Of a stretch of DNA of 41,465 nt, positions 26,038 to 34,378 are shown in pieces. Below the pieces are notes generated by a model that saw nothing but the letters and a program-made list of their open reading frames with translations, was not told the DNA's origin and ran no database searches. Every line of letters starts with the position of its first letter. Position 1 is the first letter of the stretch. The translations under genes were made by a program, and so were the position numbers. The DNA is taken from the NCBI GenBank assembly GCA_937894165.1, contig CALCSX010000109.1, forward strand, positions 1-41,465, given 5' to 3'. This DNA is from an uncultured Saprospiraceae bacterium (GTDB lineage Bacteria > Bacteroidota > Bacteroidia > Chitinophagales > Saprospiraceae).

Positions 26038-27063
26038 TTAACGCTTGAATTGCGGCTTAAACTTTGATTTTTGAAGTATTATTTGTGCATCATCAATCTC
26101 AGTAAGTTCTTTGAAGCTCACTTCAGGATTTTTGTTCATAAAAGCTTCAACGATTTTGTATCCTAAATAATTTAGCGCACCGCCGGGAGATTCTGCGGGC
26201 ATCCCCTGGGTTGTAGGGCCGGGACCGGTCATTCTTTCTATAGATATCAAATCCTTTCTATAGAGCATGTCTTCTTCTAATACAAATGCCCACATATCGG
26301 CAACATTATCTTCGAGCCAGTTTAATTGATTACTATTCACTTCAAATATTACTTCTTTCTTTTCAAGGGGTAATAACCTCTCTTTGATATATAGAATTTT
26401 CCCATTTTTGATCATAGCATCTAAGATGTCTTTGGAAAATTCGTCCTCATGTGTCATTCTTCTTATCCATGCATGCATACTTTTTGAGACCAAATGTTCA
26501 GGTGTTAATGTTTTTCTGATATAAATTGGAAGAGACATGGCATCATATCCGGTGAACTTCTTTCCTAAAAAAAAGTCCAAACCAATTCCTAGTATTTTAT
26601 CCTCAATTGTAAATGACCCTATACCCAGTTCTGATACCAGCGTTATTATAACAGGTCTCAAACTATCCTCAAAATAATATTCATAGTATGCGAAAGCTTC
26701 GTTAAATTTTTCTAAATATGGGTCAAAATCCGAATAAACGATTTGCGTTGTATCATAAAAGTGCCGGGCGCTGGTCAGTGAAGTAAAAAAGATCGCACTC
26801 TTGATAAAAGATGTATCTCTATTACTTGGATCTTTTATAAAAACATTGAAATAGTAATCACAAAACTCAGGATACTCATTTCGAAATTCCGGAATAAAAG
26901 TTACTAGGGCGGCACTATCTCTTTTAAATAACTCTTGGTCAAACCGTTCGTACTTTATTGTCGTTTTATACTTAGAAACATCCTTTACCAGATCATCCTC
27001 TGAGGAACATGAAATCAGTAGCAGGATAGTCAAGAATAACATTGTTTTTGTAGCGTATAGCAT
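26038..27063 (-). CDS. gldB: GldB-like gliding motility lipoprotein
   Basis: This 341-residue protein has a lipoprotein signal with LLISC and acylated Cys19. The mature part follows the GldB pattern: an early YERFDQELFK segment, FIPEFRNEYPEFCDYY, later LGIGLDFFLG and a HAWIRRMTHEDEFSKDI stretch, and a final YLGYKIVEAFMNKNP. GldB is a lipoprotein needed for gliding and type IX secretion in Flavobacterium. The match is by overall pattern and I rate it likely rather than certain; length agrees. PorQ and a type IX cargo protein elsewhere in the window make it sensible. It is transcribed alone, and the start at 27063 has the only good signal-peptide form (an ATG at 27042 is the alternative). Confidence 0.82.
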   Translation of the reverse strand: MLYATKTMLFLTILLLISCSSEDDLVKDVSKYKTTIKYERFDQELFKRDSAALVTFIPEFRNEYPEFCDYYFNVFIKDPSNRDTSFIKSAIFFTSLTSARHFYDTTQIVYSDFDPYLEKFNEAFAYYEYYFEDSLRPVIITLVSELGIGSFTIEDKILGIGLDFFLGKKFTGYDAMSLPIYIRKTLTPEHLVSKSMHAWIRRMTHEDEFSKDILDAMIKNGKILYIKERLLPLEKKEVIFEVNSNQLNWLEDNVADMWAFVLEEDMLYRKDLISIERMTGPGPTTQGMPAESPGGALNYLGYKIVEAFMNKNPEVSFKELTEIDDAQIILQKSKFKPQFKR

Positions 27064-27209
27064 TTGTAGACTTTAATTTGAAAGTTTATGGATTAAAAGT
27101 AAACATTGATTCGTTTAATATTATTATTCTTAATCAAATGTCTTTAAATATTCTACAAAGTTTAATATTTAAGAAATTAATTTAGTTTAACAACAGAAAA
27201 TAATACCAT

Positions 27210-27956
27210 ATGAAAAATTTTACAATCCTGTTTTTTTGCATGCTTTTATCGCTATCCATTTCAGCCCAATCAGGAATGAATAGTTTGCGAATAGGAGCTT
27301 ATACAGGACCTACCTTTACCTGGATGAATAGTGTTGATAATTCTATCAATTCAAATGGAACTAATTTGGGTCTCCAAATAGGTGTTCAATCAGAAATAAA
27401 TTTCGGAGCATCTGAAAATTATGCTTTTACCATTGGATTAAGATTCGCTTTCAATCAAGGGGGAACATTGCGTCATTTAAATGGTGGCAATTATTTGCCA
27501 AATGCGGAAGATTTGCCGGCAATGTTGAGAACCGGAGACAGTCCACTTCCCCCCAATGTCGATATAAAGTATAGTGTTAATTATTTTGAAGTTCCATTGA
27601 GTTTTAAATTTTATACAAAAGAATATGGCTATTGGAGATATTTCGCCGAGCTTCCTATCCTTTCTCTTGGCTTTAGAACGAAAGCGACAGGGGATGTGAC
27701 AGCGACAGGCATTTCTGAAGAAGGTGCAAGGATAAATGAAGACATGAGATTGTTCAGTGCAAATTTAGGCCTGGGATTTGGTGGTTCATTTGGTTTGAAT
27801 GAGGCAAATGCAATTACTATTGGTCTATATTACAGCCACAGCCTTTTAAATATTAAGCGTAACGATGGATATAAATTTGTCGATGGCGCAAGGGTCAGAG
27901 ATGATAACAAAGTAAATATGAGTGTTTTACATCTTAGACTTGGTTTTGTATTTTAA
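27210..27956 (+). CDS. PorT-like outer membrane beta-barrel protein
   Basis: This 248-residue protein has a signal peptide (about 20 residues ending SISAQ). The mature chain is a row of alternating amphipathic strands, for example GAYTGPTFTWM, YAFTIGLRFAF and FEVPLSFKFYTKE. It ends in LHLRLGFVF, a typical terminal barrel strand with a C-terminal aromatic. The pattern VNYFEVPLSFKF is characteristic of the PorT/outer-membrane protein beta-barrel group in Bacteroidota. The pore or receptor function is not evident. No terminator is obvious after it. The gene downstream (28053) is on the same strand 96 nt further. Confidence 0.82.
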   Translation: MKNFTILFFCMLLSLSISAQSGMNSLRIGAYTGPTFTWMNSVDNSINSNGTNLGLQIGVQSEINFGASENYAFTIGLRFAFNQGGTLRHLNGGNYLPNAEDLPAMLRTGDSPLPPNVDIKYSVNYFEVPLSFKFYTKEYGYWRYFAELPILSLGFRTKATGDVTATGISEEGARINEDMRLFSANLGLGFGGSFGLNEANAITIGLYYSHSLLNIKRNDGYKFVDGARVRDDNKVNMSVLHLRLGFVF

Positions 27957-28052
27957 TAAATAATTGCAAGAAAAACTCATATTACAACGTTATTCTAGGA
28001 ATCAATAGTTCTTATTATAGAATTTGGTATTAAGTTTAACTGAAAGATATCT

Positions 28053-28880
28053 TTGAAGTACAATATTGTTTTAATTCTAATATTTGGTCTAGGATTTGTA
28101 AGCAGCCCGGCTCACTGTCAGACCTTACTATGGACAGAATTGATAACTTTTGATTACTCAATTGAGCAATTATTCGTCGATAGATTGAATAATATTTATA
28201 CCCTTGATGAAGACAGCCGATTACGGAAGTACAATAACAAAGGGATTTTTTTGGACGAGTATTACAATACCTTATATGGTACTCCTACCTCGGTAAATGT
28301 TACCAACCCATTTCAACCTTTAATATTCTATAGTGGTATTTCCAAAATCGTATCGCTTGATGCTAATTTAGGAACAGTCGAGGAGATTCAGTTAAATGAG
28401 CTCAATCTGTTTGATATCGGCGCCATCAGCCGGGCGATGGATGGAAATTTTTGGGTTTTTGATAATATCGCAAGTAAAATAAAAAAAATTAATGTCAAAG
28501 GAGATGTTTTGGTCGAGACCTTGACCATTAATATGCTATGGAATAATATCAAAGGGATAGATAAGATCGTGGACAATGGTAATTTCGCAATTGGTTTAGT
28601 CAAAGGACAAGGTGTAATTGTGCTGGATGTCTTTGGGAATGTCCAAAGGAAAATTTTGCAACCGGGAATATTTAATCTCTTCGTAATCGATCAGCATATT
28701 TATATGCAAATAAACGAATGCGAATTTGTCATCGAGAACTTAAATTCAAAAGTAAGTGAGAATCTGGATTTAAGAAATAATTTGGATTGCATAGGCAGCA
28801 CCCTTATCCCTGGTAGGAATCTAATAGGTGTTTTGAAAAACGGTTCAGGAAAAATATTGGTTACAAAAAACAAAGGGTAA
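28053..28880 (+). CDS. Exported beta-propeller-like protein of unknown function
   Basis: This 275-residue protein has a signal peptide (hydrophobic core, ending near PAHCQT). The mature part consists of short repeats that look like propeller blades: DRLNNIYTLDEDSRLRKYN, later AMDGNFWVFDNIASKIKKIN and DNGNFAIGLVKGQGVIVLD. These resemble NHL/6-bladed propeller repeats, but I cannot name a family. The start is a TTG at 28053; there is no in-frame ATG near the signal peptide, so the non-ATG start is forced by the signal-like segment. It ends in a hairpin terminator at 28873-28899 that overlaps its stop codon. Function unknown. Confidence 0.72.
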   Translation: MKYNIVLILIFGLGFVSSPAHCQTLLWTELITFDYSIEQLFVDRLNNIYTLDEDSRLRKYNNKGIFLDEYYNTLYGTPTSVNVTNPFQPLIFYSGISKIVSLDANLGTVEEIQLNELNLFDIGAISRAMDGNFWVFDNIASKIKKINVKGDVLVETLTINMLWNNIKGIDKIVDNGNFAIGLVKGQGVIVLDVFGNVQRKILQPGIFNLFVIDQHIYMQINECEFVIENLNSKVSENLDLRNNLDCIGSTLIPGRNLIGVLKNGSGKILVTKNKG

Positions 28881-28912
28881 ATCTTAACGACTTACCCTTC
28901 TGTTATTTTTTT
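28873..28912 (+). terminator. Terminator after the propeller-like gene
   Basis: AAGGGTAA (28873-28880) pairs over 8 bp with TTACCCTT (28892-28899), followed by CTGTTATTTTTTT. The left arm ends with the stop codon. The TPR gene on the other strand ends 9 nt downstream. Confidence 0.8.
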
Positions 28913-28920
28913 ATAATTTC

Positions 28921-30327
28921 TTAGATTAATTCACCTTTATAGTAGTCGATCATTTCTGATATAAAATTAACATCGTGTAATTTCGGATCCATTTTATACA
29001 TAAATGTACTCTTTGAAAAATCCTCTTGCAAAATCATCTGCAATTCAGAAATTGCTCTGGATTTGAAGCCCATTTTTAAAAGACAAACAATTTTACCGTA
29101 TGCTATTTCTGAGCCTTCAGCTTGAAATTCAGCTTCTTCCAAGATTGATAATGCCCGTTCTGTTTCATTAATCTGGAATAAAAATATGGCGTGATTGATC
29201 CAGGTTTCAGTTATTTCGGGACCGATTTCTTCTGCCTGCCTGAAGTAGTAGTCTGCGGCATCAAAATCTCCTAAATTAAAATGAATTTGGGCTTTTACAG
29301 CGAAATATTCCTCGATGGAAGCATCGAAGGACATGGCTTTATCAATACATTTTAATGCTTGTAAATAATCTTCGCTTAATAAATGGCATTTAGCCAGTAG
29401 ATAGTAAACCTGATCGTTATAGGCATCTAATTTTAATGATTTTTTTAATGATTTTTTAGCTTCTTTTAAATCGCCCTCATTGAGATAGCATTCTCCCAAT
29501 CTTGCATGTATTTCCTCATCGTCTCCGAATTGGTCCAGGAATTCATGATTGAACTTAATCGCGCGTTTAAAATCGCGAACTTGCATGCACATATCGATGC
29601 ATTCTAAATAAGCTTCTTCAAAATCAGGATTAATAATGAAAGCGAATTCAAAGGCTTCTATTGCTTTTGGATATTCACCTGTTGAAGCAAAGGTGTTACC
29701 AAGATTGAACCATGCCATCGCATTGTATGGATCGAAATCAAGCAATAATTGATGCAGGTGTTCTGAATCTTCAAAGTTTCTAAGCACTTCGATACAAAGC
29801 ATAATCTTTTCTAATGCTTCTTCGTTATTAGGATTTAATTTGAGACAATCGACTAAAACGTCGTACATTTTACTGAAGTCCTTCAAATTCTCATAGATAA
29901 TCGCTTCAAGAAGCAAAATTTCCGGCAATCTTTCTTTTTCAACGTCTTTTAATTTGTTGACTAGTTGCAGTGCTTCACTAAAGTTTTTCGTTGTCATTAG
30001 AACCTTGGCACGTAGAATCTGTATATCGAGGCCGGCCGGGGCATAAACCTCCGCCTTTTCCAGAGAGGTCATTGCCTGATCCGATCGCTTTACTGCAAGC
30101 AATAAAGAGGCACGTCTCACATGAAGATTGGCAGAATACTGATATTGTTCTAATGCCAGTTCTGCTACTTCAAGAGCTCTCTCATAAAAATAATTCAATT
30201 CGTAATACTGAACTAATTCAATATACGTTTTTTCCTCTAGATATATGCTGTCACCGTTGCGTGACATTGATTCATATTCCGTGACAAGATGGACTAAAGA
30301 ATGTTTTGGGTTAGGGTTGTATTCCAT
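28921..30327 (-). CDS. Cytoplasmic TPR repeat protein
   Basis: This 468-residue protein has no signal peptide and is made almost wholly of tetratricopeptide repeats (about 10-12 units from residue 40 to the end). Typical units are AMAWFNLGNTFASTGEYPKAIEAFEFAF and ARLGECYLNEGDLKEAKKSLKKSL. Many acidic residues and regular spacing fit a protein-contact scaffold in the cytoplasm. I choose the ATG at 30327. A TTG at 30336 would add three residues but has no better context. Convergent with the propeller-like gene and followed by no strong hairpin of its own. The function cannot be told; it may be a partner of an enzyme or of the secretion apparatus. Confidence 0.88.
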   Translation of the reverse strand: MEYNPNPKHSLVHLVTEYESMSRNGDSIYLEEKTYIELVQYYELNYFYERALEVAELALEQYQYSANLHVRRASLLLAVKRSDQAMTSLEKAEVYAPAGLDIQILRAKVLMTTKNFSEALQLVNKLKDVEKERLPEILLLEAIIYENLKDFSKMYDVLVDCLKLNPNNEEALEKIMLCIEVLRNFEDSEHLHQLLLDFDPYNAMAWFNLGNTFASTGEYPKAIEAFEFAFIINPDFEEAYLECIDMCMQVRDFKRAIKFNHEFLDQFGDDEEIHARLGECYLNEGDLKEAKKSLKKSLKLDAYNDQVYYLLAKCHLLSEDYLQALKCIDKAMSFDASIEEYFAVKAQIHFNLGDFDAADYYFRQAEEIGPEITETWINHAIFLFQINETERALSILEEAEFQAEGSEIAYGKIVCLLKMGFKSRAISELQMILQEDFSKSTFMYKMDPKLHDVNFISEMIDYYKGELI

Positions 30328-30673
30328 GTTCGTCAAGGGATTTTTAATTCAACAGGATAAATATAGAAAAATATATTCCAAATCGAGGTCTTTTTATACG
30401 CAGTTTTTTCAATATTCTTAAGATTTTTTTTGAAATTAACCTTATATTTAATATGATTAAATTGTTATTTTTCAGGTAATTATAAAAATAAAAAATCTCG
30501 AATCGAAATTTTCATCAAGCCTAAGTGACTATTTTACATACAGTAACACATTCACATATAGATTCGATATCATATTTATACTTTTTGACCGATTTAGTCT
30601 GTTTTTTTCGTTTTTATCTGAGAATTATTTTTGAAAATTATAATAATAATTCATGTTCGTCTAAGGCGCAAAA

Positions 30674-30737
30674 ATAGGTTTATGTAATCATACCTAATAA
30701 TTTTTGTTGCTTTAAATTTTAAATAGATTTATGTAAT
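30674..30737 (+). repeat. Direct repeat pair, 15 nt
   Basis: ATAGGTTTATGTAAT and ATAGATTTATGTAAT differ at one base and begin 49 nt apart. They lie in the non-coding gap upstream of the acyltransferase gene and might be protein binding sites. Confidence 0.5.
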
Positions 30738-30844
30738 TTTCTGATGTAATTTAATCTCTTCCCTCTAATCAGGGATTTATTCTTTATTAGAGATATGCAT
30801 TCTATTTTAATAGATAATTATTAGATGCTATCGCAATGAATTTT

Positions 30845-30852
30845 TATCTTTG
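30845..30852 (+). promoter_or_regulatory. Candidate -7 element for acyltransferase-ligA
   Basis: TATCTTTG matches TAnnTTTG exactly, about 50 nt before the ATG at 30902. The -33 position (TTAG at 30821-30824) is a poor match, so this is a half-supported promoter. Confidence 0.45.
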
Positions 30853-30901
30853 GATAAATTGTGCATAATTATTTAAAATACTCATTTTTTAAATTTATTG
30901 A

Positions 30902-31453
30902 ATGTTGGGTGCCATAAGTAGATTTATTTTAAAGTCCTTGGGTTGGAAAATCCTGGGAAATTTTCCTAATGCTAATTGCCCCAAAAATATTTTAGCCGTC
31001 GTGCCTCATACTTCGAATTGGGATTTCTTTCTTGGAATTTTAGTTCGCTCTGCAATAAATTCGAATACCAAGTTTCTCGCTAAACATTCTTTATTCCGCG
31101 CCCCTTATGGTTGGATATTCAGAGCTTTGGGCGGCTATCCTGTAGATAGAACAAGGAATAATAATTTGGTAGAATCTGTAAAAGCAATTTTTGATAGTAA
31201 AGATGAATTCTCCATCACAATTGCTCCTGAGGGCACCAGAAAGAAGGTGAGTAGATTGAGAACCGGATTTTACCACATCGCTCGCGCTTCTAATGTTCCT
31301 ATTATACTCTGTCGTTTTGATTGGGGCAATAAGGTCGTAAGTTTTAGTGAACCCTTCTTCCCCACCGCCAATCAGGATGCAGATATGGAATATATAAAAA
31401 ATCATTTCAAAGGTGTGATCGGGAAAAACCCGGAATTAAGTTTTGGTATATAA
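30902..31453 (+). CDS. Lysophospholipid (1-acyl-glycerol-3-phosphate) acyltransferase-like protein
   Basis: This 183-residue protein has the two main motifs of the glycerophosphate acyltransferase family: HTSNWD (His36 to Asp41, the catalytic H-x4-D) and APEGTRKK (Glu110 to Arg113, binding of the phosphate). It moves an acyl group to a lysophospholipid in membrane lipid synthesis, acting at the inner membrane face. It is shorter than PlsC proteins (about 240 residues), and the hydrophobic N-terminus is brief, so its acceptor may differ. LigA starts 36 nt downstream, suggesting one transcript, though their functions are not related. Confidence 0.88.
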   Translation: MLGAISRFILKSLGWKILGNFPNANCPKNILAVVPHTSNWDFFLGILVRSAINSNTKFLAKHSLFRAPYGWIFRALGGYPVDRTRNNNLVESVKAIFDSKDEFSITIAPEGTRKKVSRLRTGFYHIARASNVPIILCRFDWGNKVVSFSEPFFPTANQDADMEYIKNHFKGVIGKNPELSFGI

Positions 31454-31489
31454 TAGACTATCAGAAAATTCATCTAAAAGATTAAAAAA

Positions 31490-33625
31490 TTGGACTTTAC
31501 TACTTACGATACATCAGAAATCTACCATAGATCTAAAGAATTGACAGAATATAAAATTACTGACAACAGTGATGAAGCCGGTGAGCTTGCTGTGGAGCTC
31601 AGAGAACTTATAAAATATCATGAATGGAGATATTATGTGATCAATGATCCACTGCTTGCTGATTTTGAATTCGACCTATTATATAGTTTGCTTAAAAAAA
31701 TTGAGGAAAAATTTCCTTCCCTGCAGACTGAAGATTCTCCAACAAATATTGTAGGTAGCGATATAGTCGAAAATCTTCCAAAGGTAGTCCATAACAGCCC
31801 AATGCTCTCTCTTTCTAATTCCTACAATAAGGAGGATCTTATGGATTTCGAGAAGCAGATAAAAAAATACCTCAACCTGAAAGAAGACCATGTTATTGAA
31901 TATACTGCGGAGCCTAAATTTGACGGAGGCTCAATTGCTGTGGTATATGAGAATGACAAGCTTACTCGCGCGGCCACCCGCGGCAATGGCCAAGAAGGAG
32001 ACGATATCACGGCTAATAGTAAAGTTTTTGCGGGCTTGCCACACCAATGCGATTTTTCTAAAGAAAATATTTTCAAAGTAGAACTAAGAGGAGAAGCCCT
32101 TATTCGTAAAGATAAATTTGAAGAAATAAATAAAAAAAGAGCCAAAGATGAGCTGCCCCTCTTTGCCAACCCCCGAAACACAGCTACGGGAGGTCTGCGC
32201 ATGAAGGATTCGGCTGAGGCTGCGGAGAGAGGTATCGAAGTATTTATTTACCAACTGGGATATGCTATTGATAAAGAAGAGAATGATATTTTACCCCGTT
32301 TCGATAGTCATTTTCAATCCCTTGAGATGCTTCAGGATTTAGGGATAAAAATAGCTATAGAAGAAAGCAAATTATGTAAAGGTATAGAAGAAGTCATCAC
32401 CTTTTGCAACCAATGGGAGGCTCGTCGCGATTCCTACCCATATGAAATTGATGGGATGGTAATTAAGGTCGACTCAAGAAGCCTGCAGGAGAGGGTTGGA
32501 TACACTGCTCACCATCCTCGCTGGGCTATTGCTTACAAATTTAAAGCTAAACAGGCCACCTCCCGTCTGCAAGATGTAGAATATCAGGTCGGAAAAACAG
32601 GGGCAATTACTCCTGTCGCTAAAATCGATCCTGTAGCTCTGGCGGGCGTGACTATCTCTTCAATTTCCCTCCACAATGAAGATTTTATCAAGTCAAAAGA
32701 TATCCGACTTGGTGACATTGTCATGGTAGAAAGGGCAGGTGATGTTATTCCATATATTTCCGAATCAAAAAAGGAGCTGAGAATTGGAACTGAAGTGGAA
32801 ATAAAGTTCCCCTCTCATTGTCCCAGTTGCCAACATGAACTTTATAGACCTCCGGGGGAGGCTGCCTGGCGTTGTGTAAATGTTAATTGTAATGCTCAGG
32901 TCCTTCAGAAAATGATCTACCATGTAAGCAAAGAAGCCATGGATATAGATGGTCTGGGAAAATCGCTAGTAGAACGATTATACAATCTGGGCATGATCAA
33001 ATCCTTACCGGATATATACAGATTAGACTATGAAAAGCTTAGAAATTTGGAAGGTTTGGGTGCCAGATCAGTTCGAAATCTTCAAGAGGCAATCAACGCA
33101 GCCAAAAGTCGGCCTCTACATCGTGTTTTAGGGAGCTTATCCATTCATCATCTGGGTAAGAAAGCTTCCAAACTCTTGGCTATGGAAGTGAATGATATCT
33201 TCGAACTTAGTAGAATGACACCAGAACAATTAACATCAATTAAAGATATTGGTCCGGTCTTGGCAGATAACGTTGTGCATTTCTTTGCCGATGACAAAAA
33301 CCTCGCTATTTTGCATGAATTAGAATCTCTGGGAGTGAATTTAGCCCAGACCGATGAAGACAAGCCTAAAAAAGTGGAAGGTGATGGTATTTTAAACGGA
33401 AAAACCATACTTTTTACAGGCACTCTTACAGCTATGTCACGTAAAGAAGCTCAGGAACTGGCTGAACGTCATGGTGCTAAGAATATTTCTGCCATAAGCA
33501 GCAATCTCGATATTCTGGTAGCAGGGGAGAAGGCAGGCTCTAAGCTGAGCAAAGCACAGGCTTTAGGTTCTGTAAGAATATTGACTGAAGAACAGTTTTT
33601 AGATATTGTAAGGAAGGATTTTTAA
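31490..33625 (+). CDS. ligA: NAD-dependent DNA ligase LigA
   Basis: This 711-residue enzyme seals nicks in duplex DNA with NAD+. Domains in order: Ia (HEWRYYVINDPLLADFEFD, about 44-62), adenylation domain with the AMP-binding Lys143 in EPKFDGGS, OB fold (about 370-450), zinc finger with CPSC and CVNVNC (four cysteines, about 445-470), a helix-hairpin-helix part with GLGARS and KDIGPVLADNV, and a C-terminal BRCT domain (about 630-711, beginning NGKTILFTGTLTAMSRKEA). Length is slightly above the usual 670. The start is TTG 31490, because no ATG occurs before residue 105, by which point the essential domain Ia has passed. Some usual residues are changed (GG after KFD; NTATGGLR for the usual NxAAGSLR), so it may be a second copy. 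Confidence 0.93.
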   Translation: MDFTTYDTSEIYHRSKELTEYKITDNSDEAGELAVELRELIKYHEWRYYVINDPLLADFEFDLLYSLLKKIEEKFPSLQTEDSPTNIVGSDIVENLPKVVHNSPMLSLSNSYNKEDLMDFEKQIKKYLNLKEDHVIEYTAEPKFDGGSIAVVYENDKLTRAATRGNGQEGDDITANSKVFAGLPHQCDFSKENIFKVELRGEALIRKDKFEEINKKRAKDELPLFANPRNTATGGLRMKDSAEAAERGIEVFIYQLGYAIDKEENDILPRFDSHFQSLEMLQDLGIKIAIEESKLCKGIEEVITFCNQWEARRDSYPYEIDGMVIKVDSRSLQERVGYTAHHPRWAIAYKFKAKQATSRLQDVEYQVGKTGAITPVAKIDPVALAGVTISSISLHNEDFIKSKDIRLGDIVMVERAGDVIPYISESKKELRIGTEVEIKFPSHCPSCQHELYRPPGEAAWRCVNVNCNAQVLQKMIYHVSKEAMDIDGLGKSLVERLYNLGMIKSLPDIYRLDYEKLRNLEGLGARSVRNLQEAINAAKSRPLHRVLGSLSIHHLGKKASKLLAMEVNDIFELSRMTPEQLTSIKDIGPVLADNVVHFFADDKNLAILHELESLGVNLAQTDEDKPKKVEGDGILNGKTILFTGTLTAMSRKEAQELAERHGAKNISAISSNLDILVAGEKAGSKLSKAQALGSVRILTEEQFLDIVRKDF

Positions 33626-33667
33626 TCTAAATATATTTCTAAAATTTTCATTTGAAGCGATATTACC

Positions 33668-34378
33668 TCAAAACAAACTCAACTGATCACCTCCTCCCTC
33701 AACCCTCTCTATCAAACTTTTGTGGTTATTTCTAACAGAATTGACAGCAGAACTAACTTCGTAAAATTCAAATGTATCCTCTCCCGGCCCACAATTCAAT
33801 ACAATTTCTAAGCTGTCCCGCCCCGCCATTTCACCATCAAGCCAGACCTTCATCCCATCATCATCTAATACCAAAGGCATGCGACAATGCAGTGGACTTA
33901 AAGCCGGAAGCGCAGCTCTGGTAACAATAGTGTAAGAGTCAATACTTCTATTTTCACCCTTCTTCCATGAAGTCCACAAGGCAGCAACAGGAAATATAGG
34001 ACAGTCTTTTTGAAAAATATAATGTGGTATCTTTAGACCTCCCCGTAGCTCCCATTCGAAATATCCTGAGAAAGGAATCACACACCTAAAAGAATCAATT
34101 AAAGGCTTAAAAGTCCGTTTTTCCTGCAATGTCTCAGCCTTGGCATTAATATTGCTGAAACCCACCTTCTCACTCGTGGACCAATGCGGTATCAAGCCCC
34201 ACCGCAAGGGATGAAAATGTCCTTCTCTCCCCTGCAATATGGCAGGTAGAACATGCGTAGGAGCAACATTAAAGTTGGGAAGAGGATTGTATCTCTCCAG
34301 ATCTTCGCTGTAAAAGGTAGCGTTGAAGCGTTTCTCAAGCTCCTTCTCTGTTTGCGTTAAGGAAGATCTTCCACACAT
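33668..34378 (-). CDS. SRAP/YedK (HMCES-like) abasic-site protein
   Basis: This 236-residue protein belongs to the SOS response-associated peptidase family, which forms a stable thiazolidine crosslink with abasic sites in single-stranded DNA. The catalytic set is in place: Cys2 right after the start methionine (MCGR), Asn78 in INAKAET, Glu108 in GYFEWE and His164 in SPLHCRMP. Those correspond well to E. coli YedK (Cys2, Asn75, Glu105, His160). The start Met must be removed to free Cys2. Its ATG follows the stop codon of the APC permease with no gap (TAG then ATG), so translation is likely coupled. Convergent with ligA, which may be chance or a repair context. Confidence 0.95.
   Translation of the reverse strand: MCGRSSLTQTEKELEKRFNATFYSEDLERYNPLPNFNVAPTHVLPAILQGREGHFHPLRWGLIPHWSTSEKVGFSNINAKAETLQEKRTFKPLIDSFRCVIPFSGYFEWELRGGLKIPHYIFQKDCPIFPVAALWTSWKKGENRSIDSYTIVTRAALPALSPLHCRMPLVLDDDGMKVWLDGEMAGRDSLEIVLNCGPGEDTFEFYEVSSAVNSVRNNHKSLIERVEGGGDQLSLF

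Larger units (their letters stand above)
30328..30901. other. AT-rich intergenic region with short repeats
   Basis: This stretch of 574 nt has no credible gene. It is very AT-rich. It holds a 15-nt direct repeat with one mismatch, ATAGGTTTATGTAAT (30674-30688) and ATAGATTTATGTAAT (30723-30737). A CATGTTCGTC-x-AAGG motif appears at about 30325-30338 and again at about 30652-30666. A small nested hairpin region lies near 30762-30796. A -7 element for the acyltransferase is at 30845-30852. No tRNA or repeat array is visible. Confidence 0.5.
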
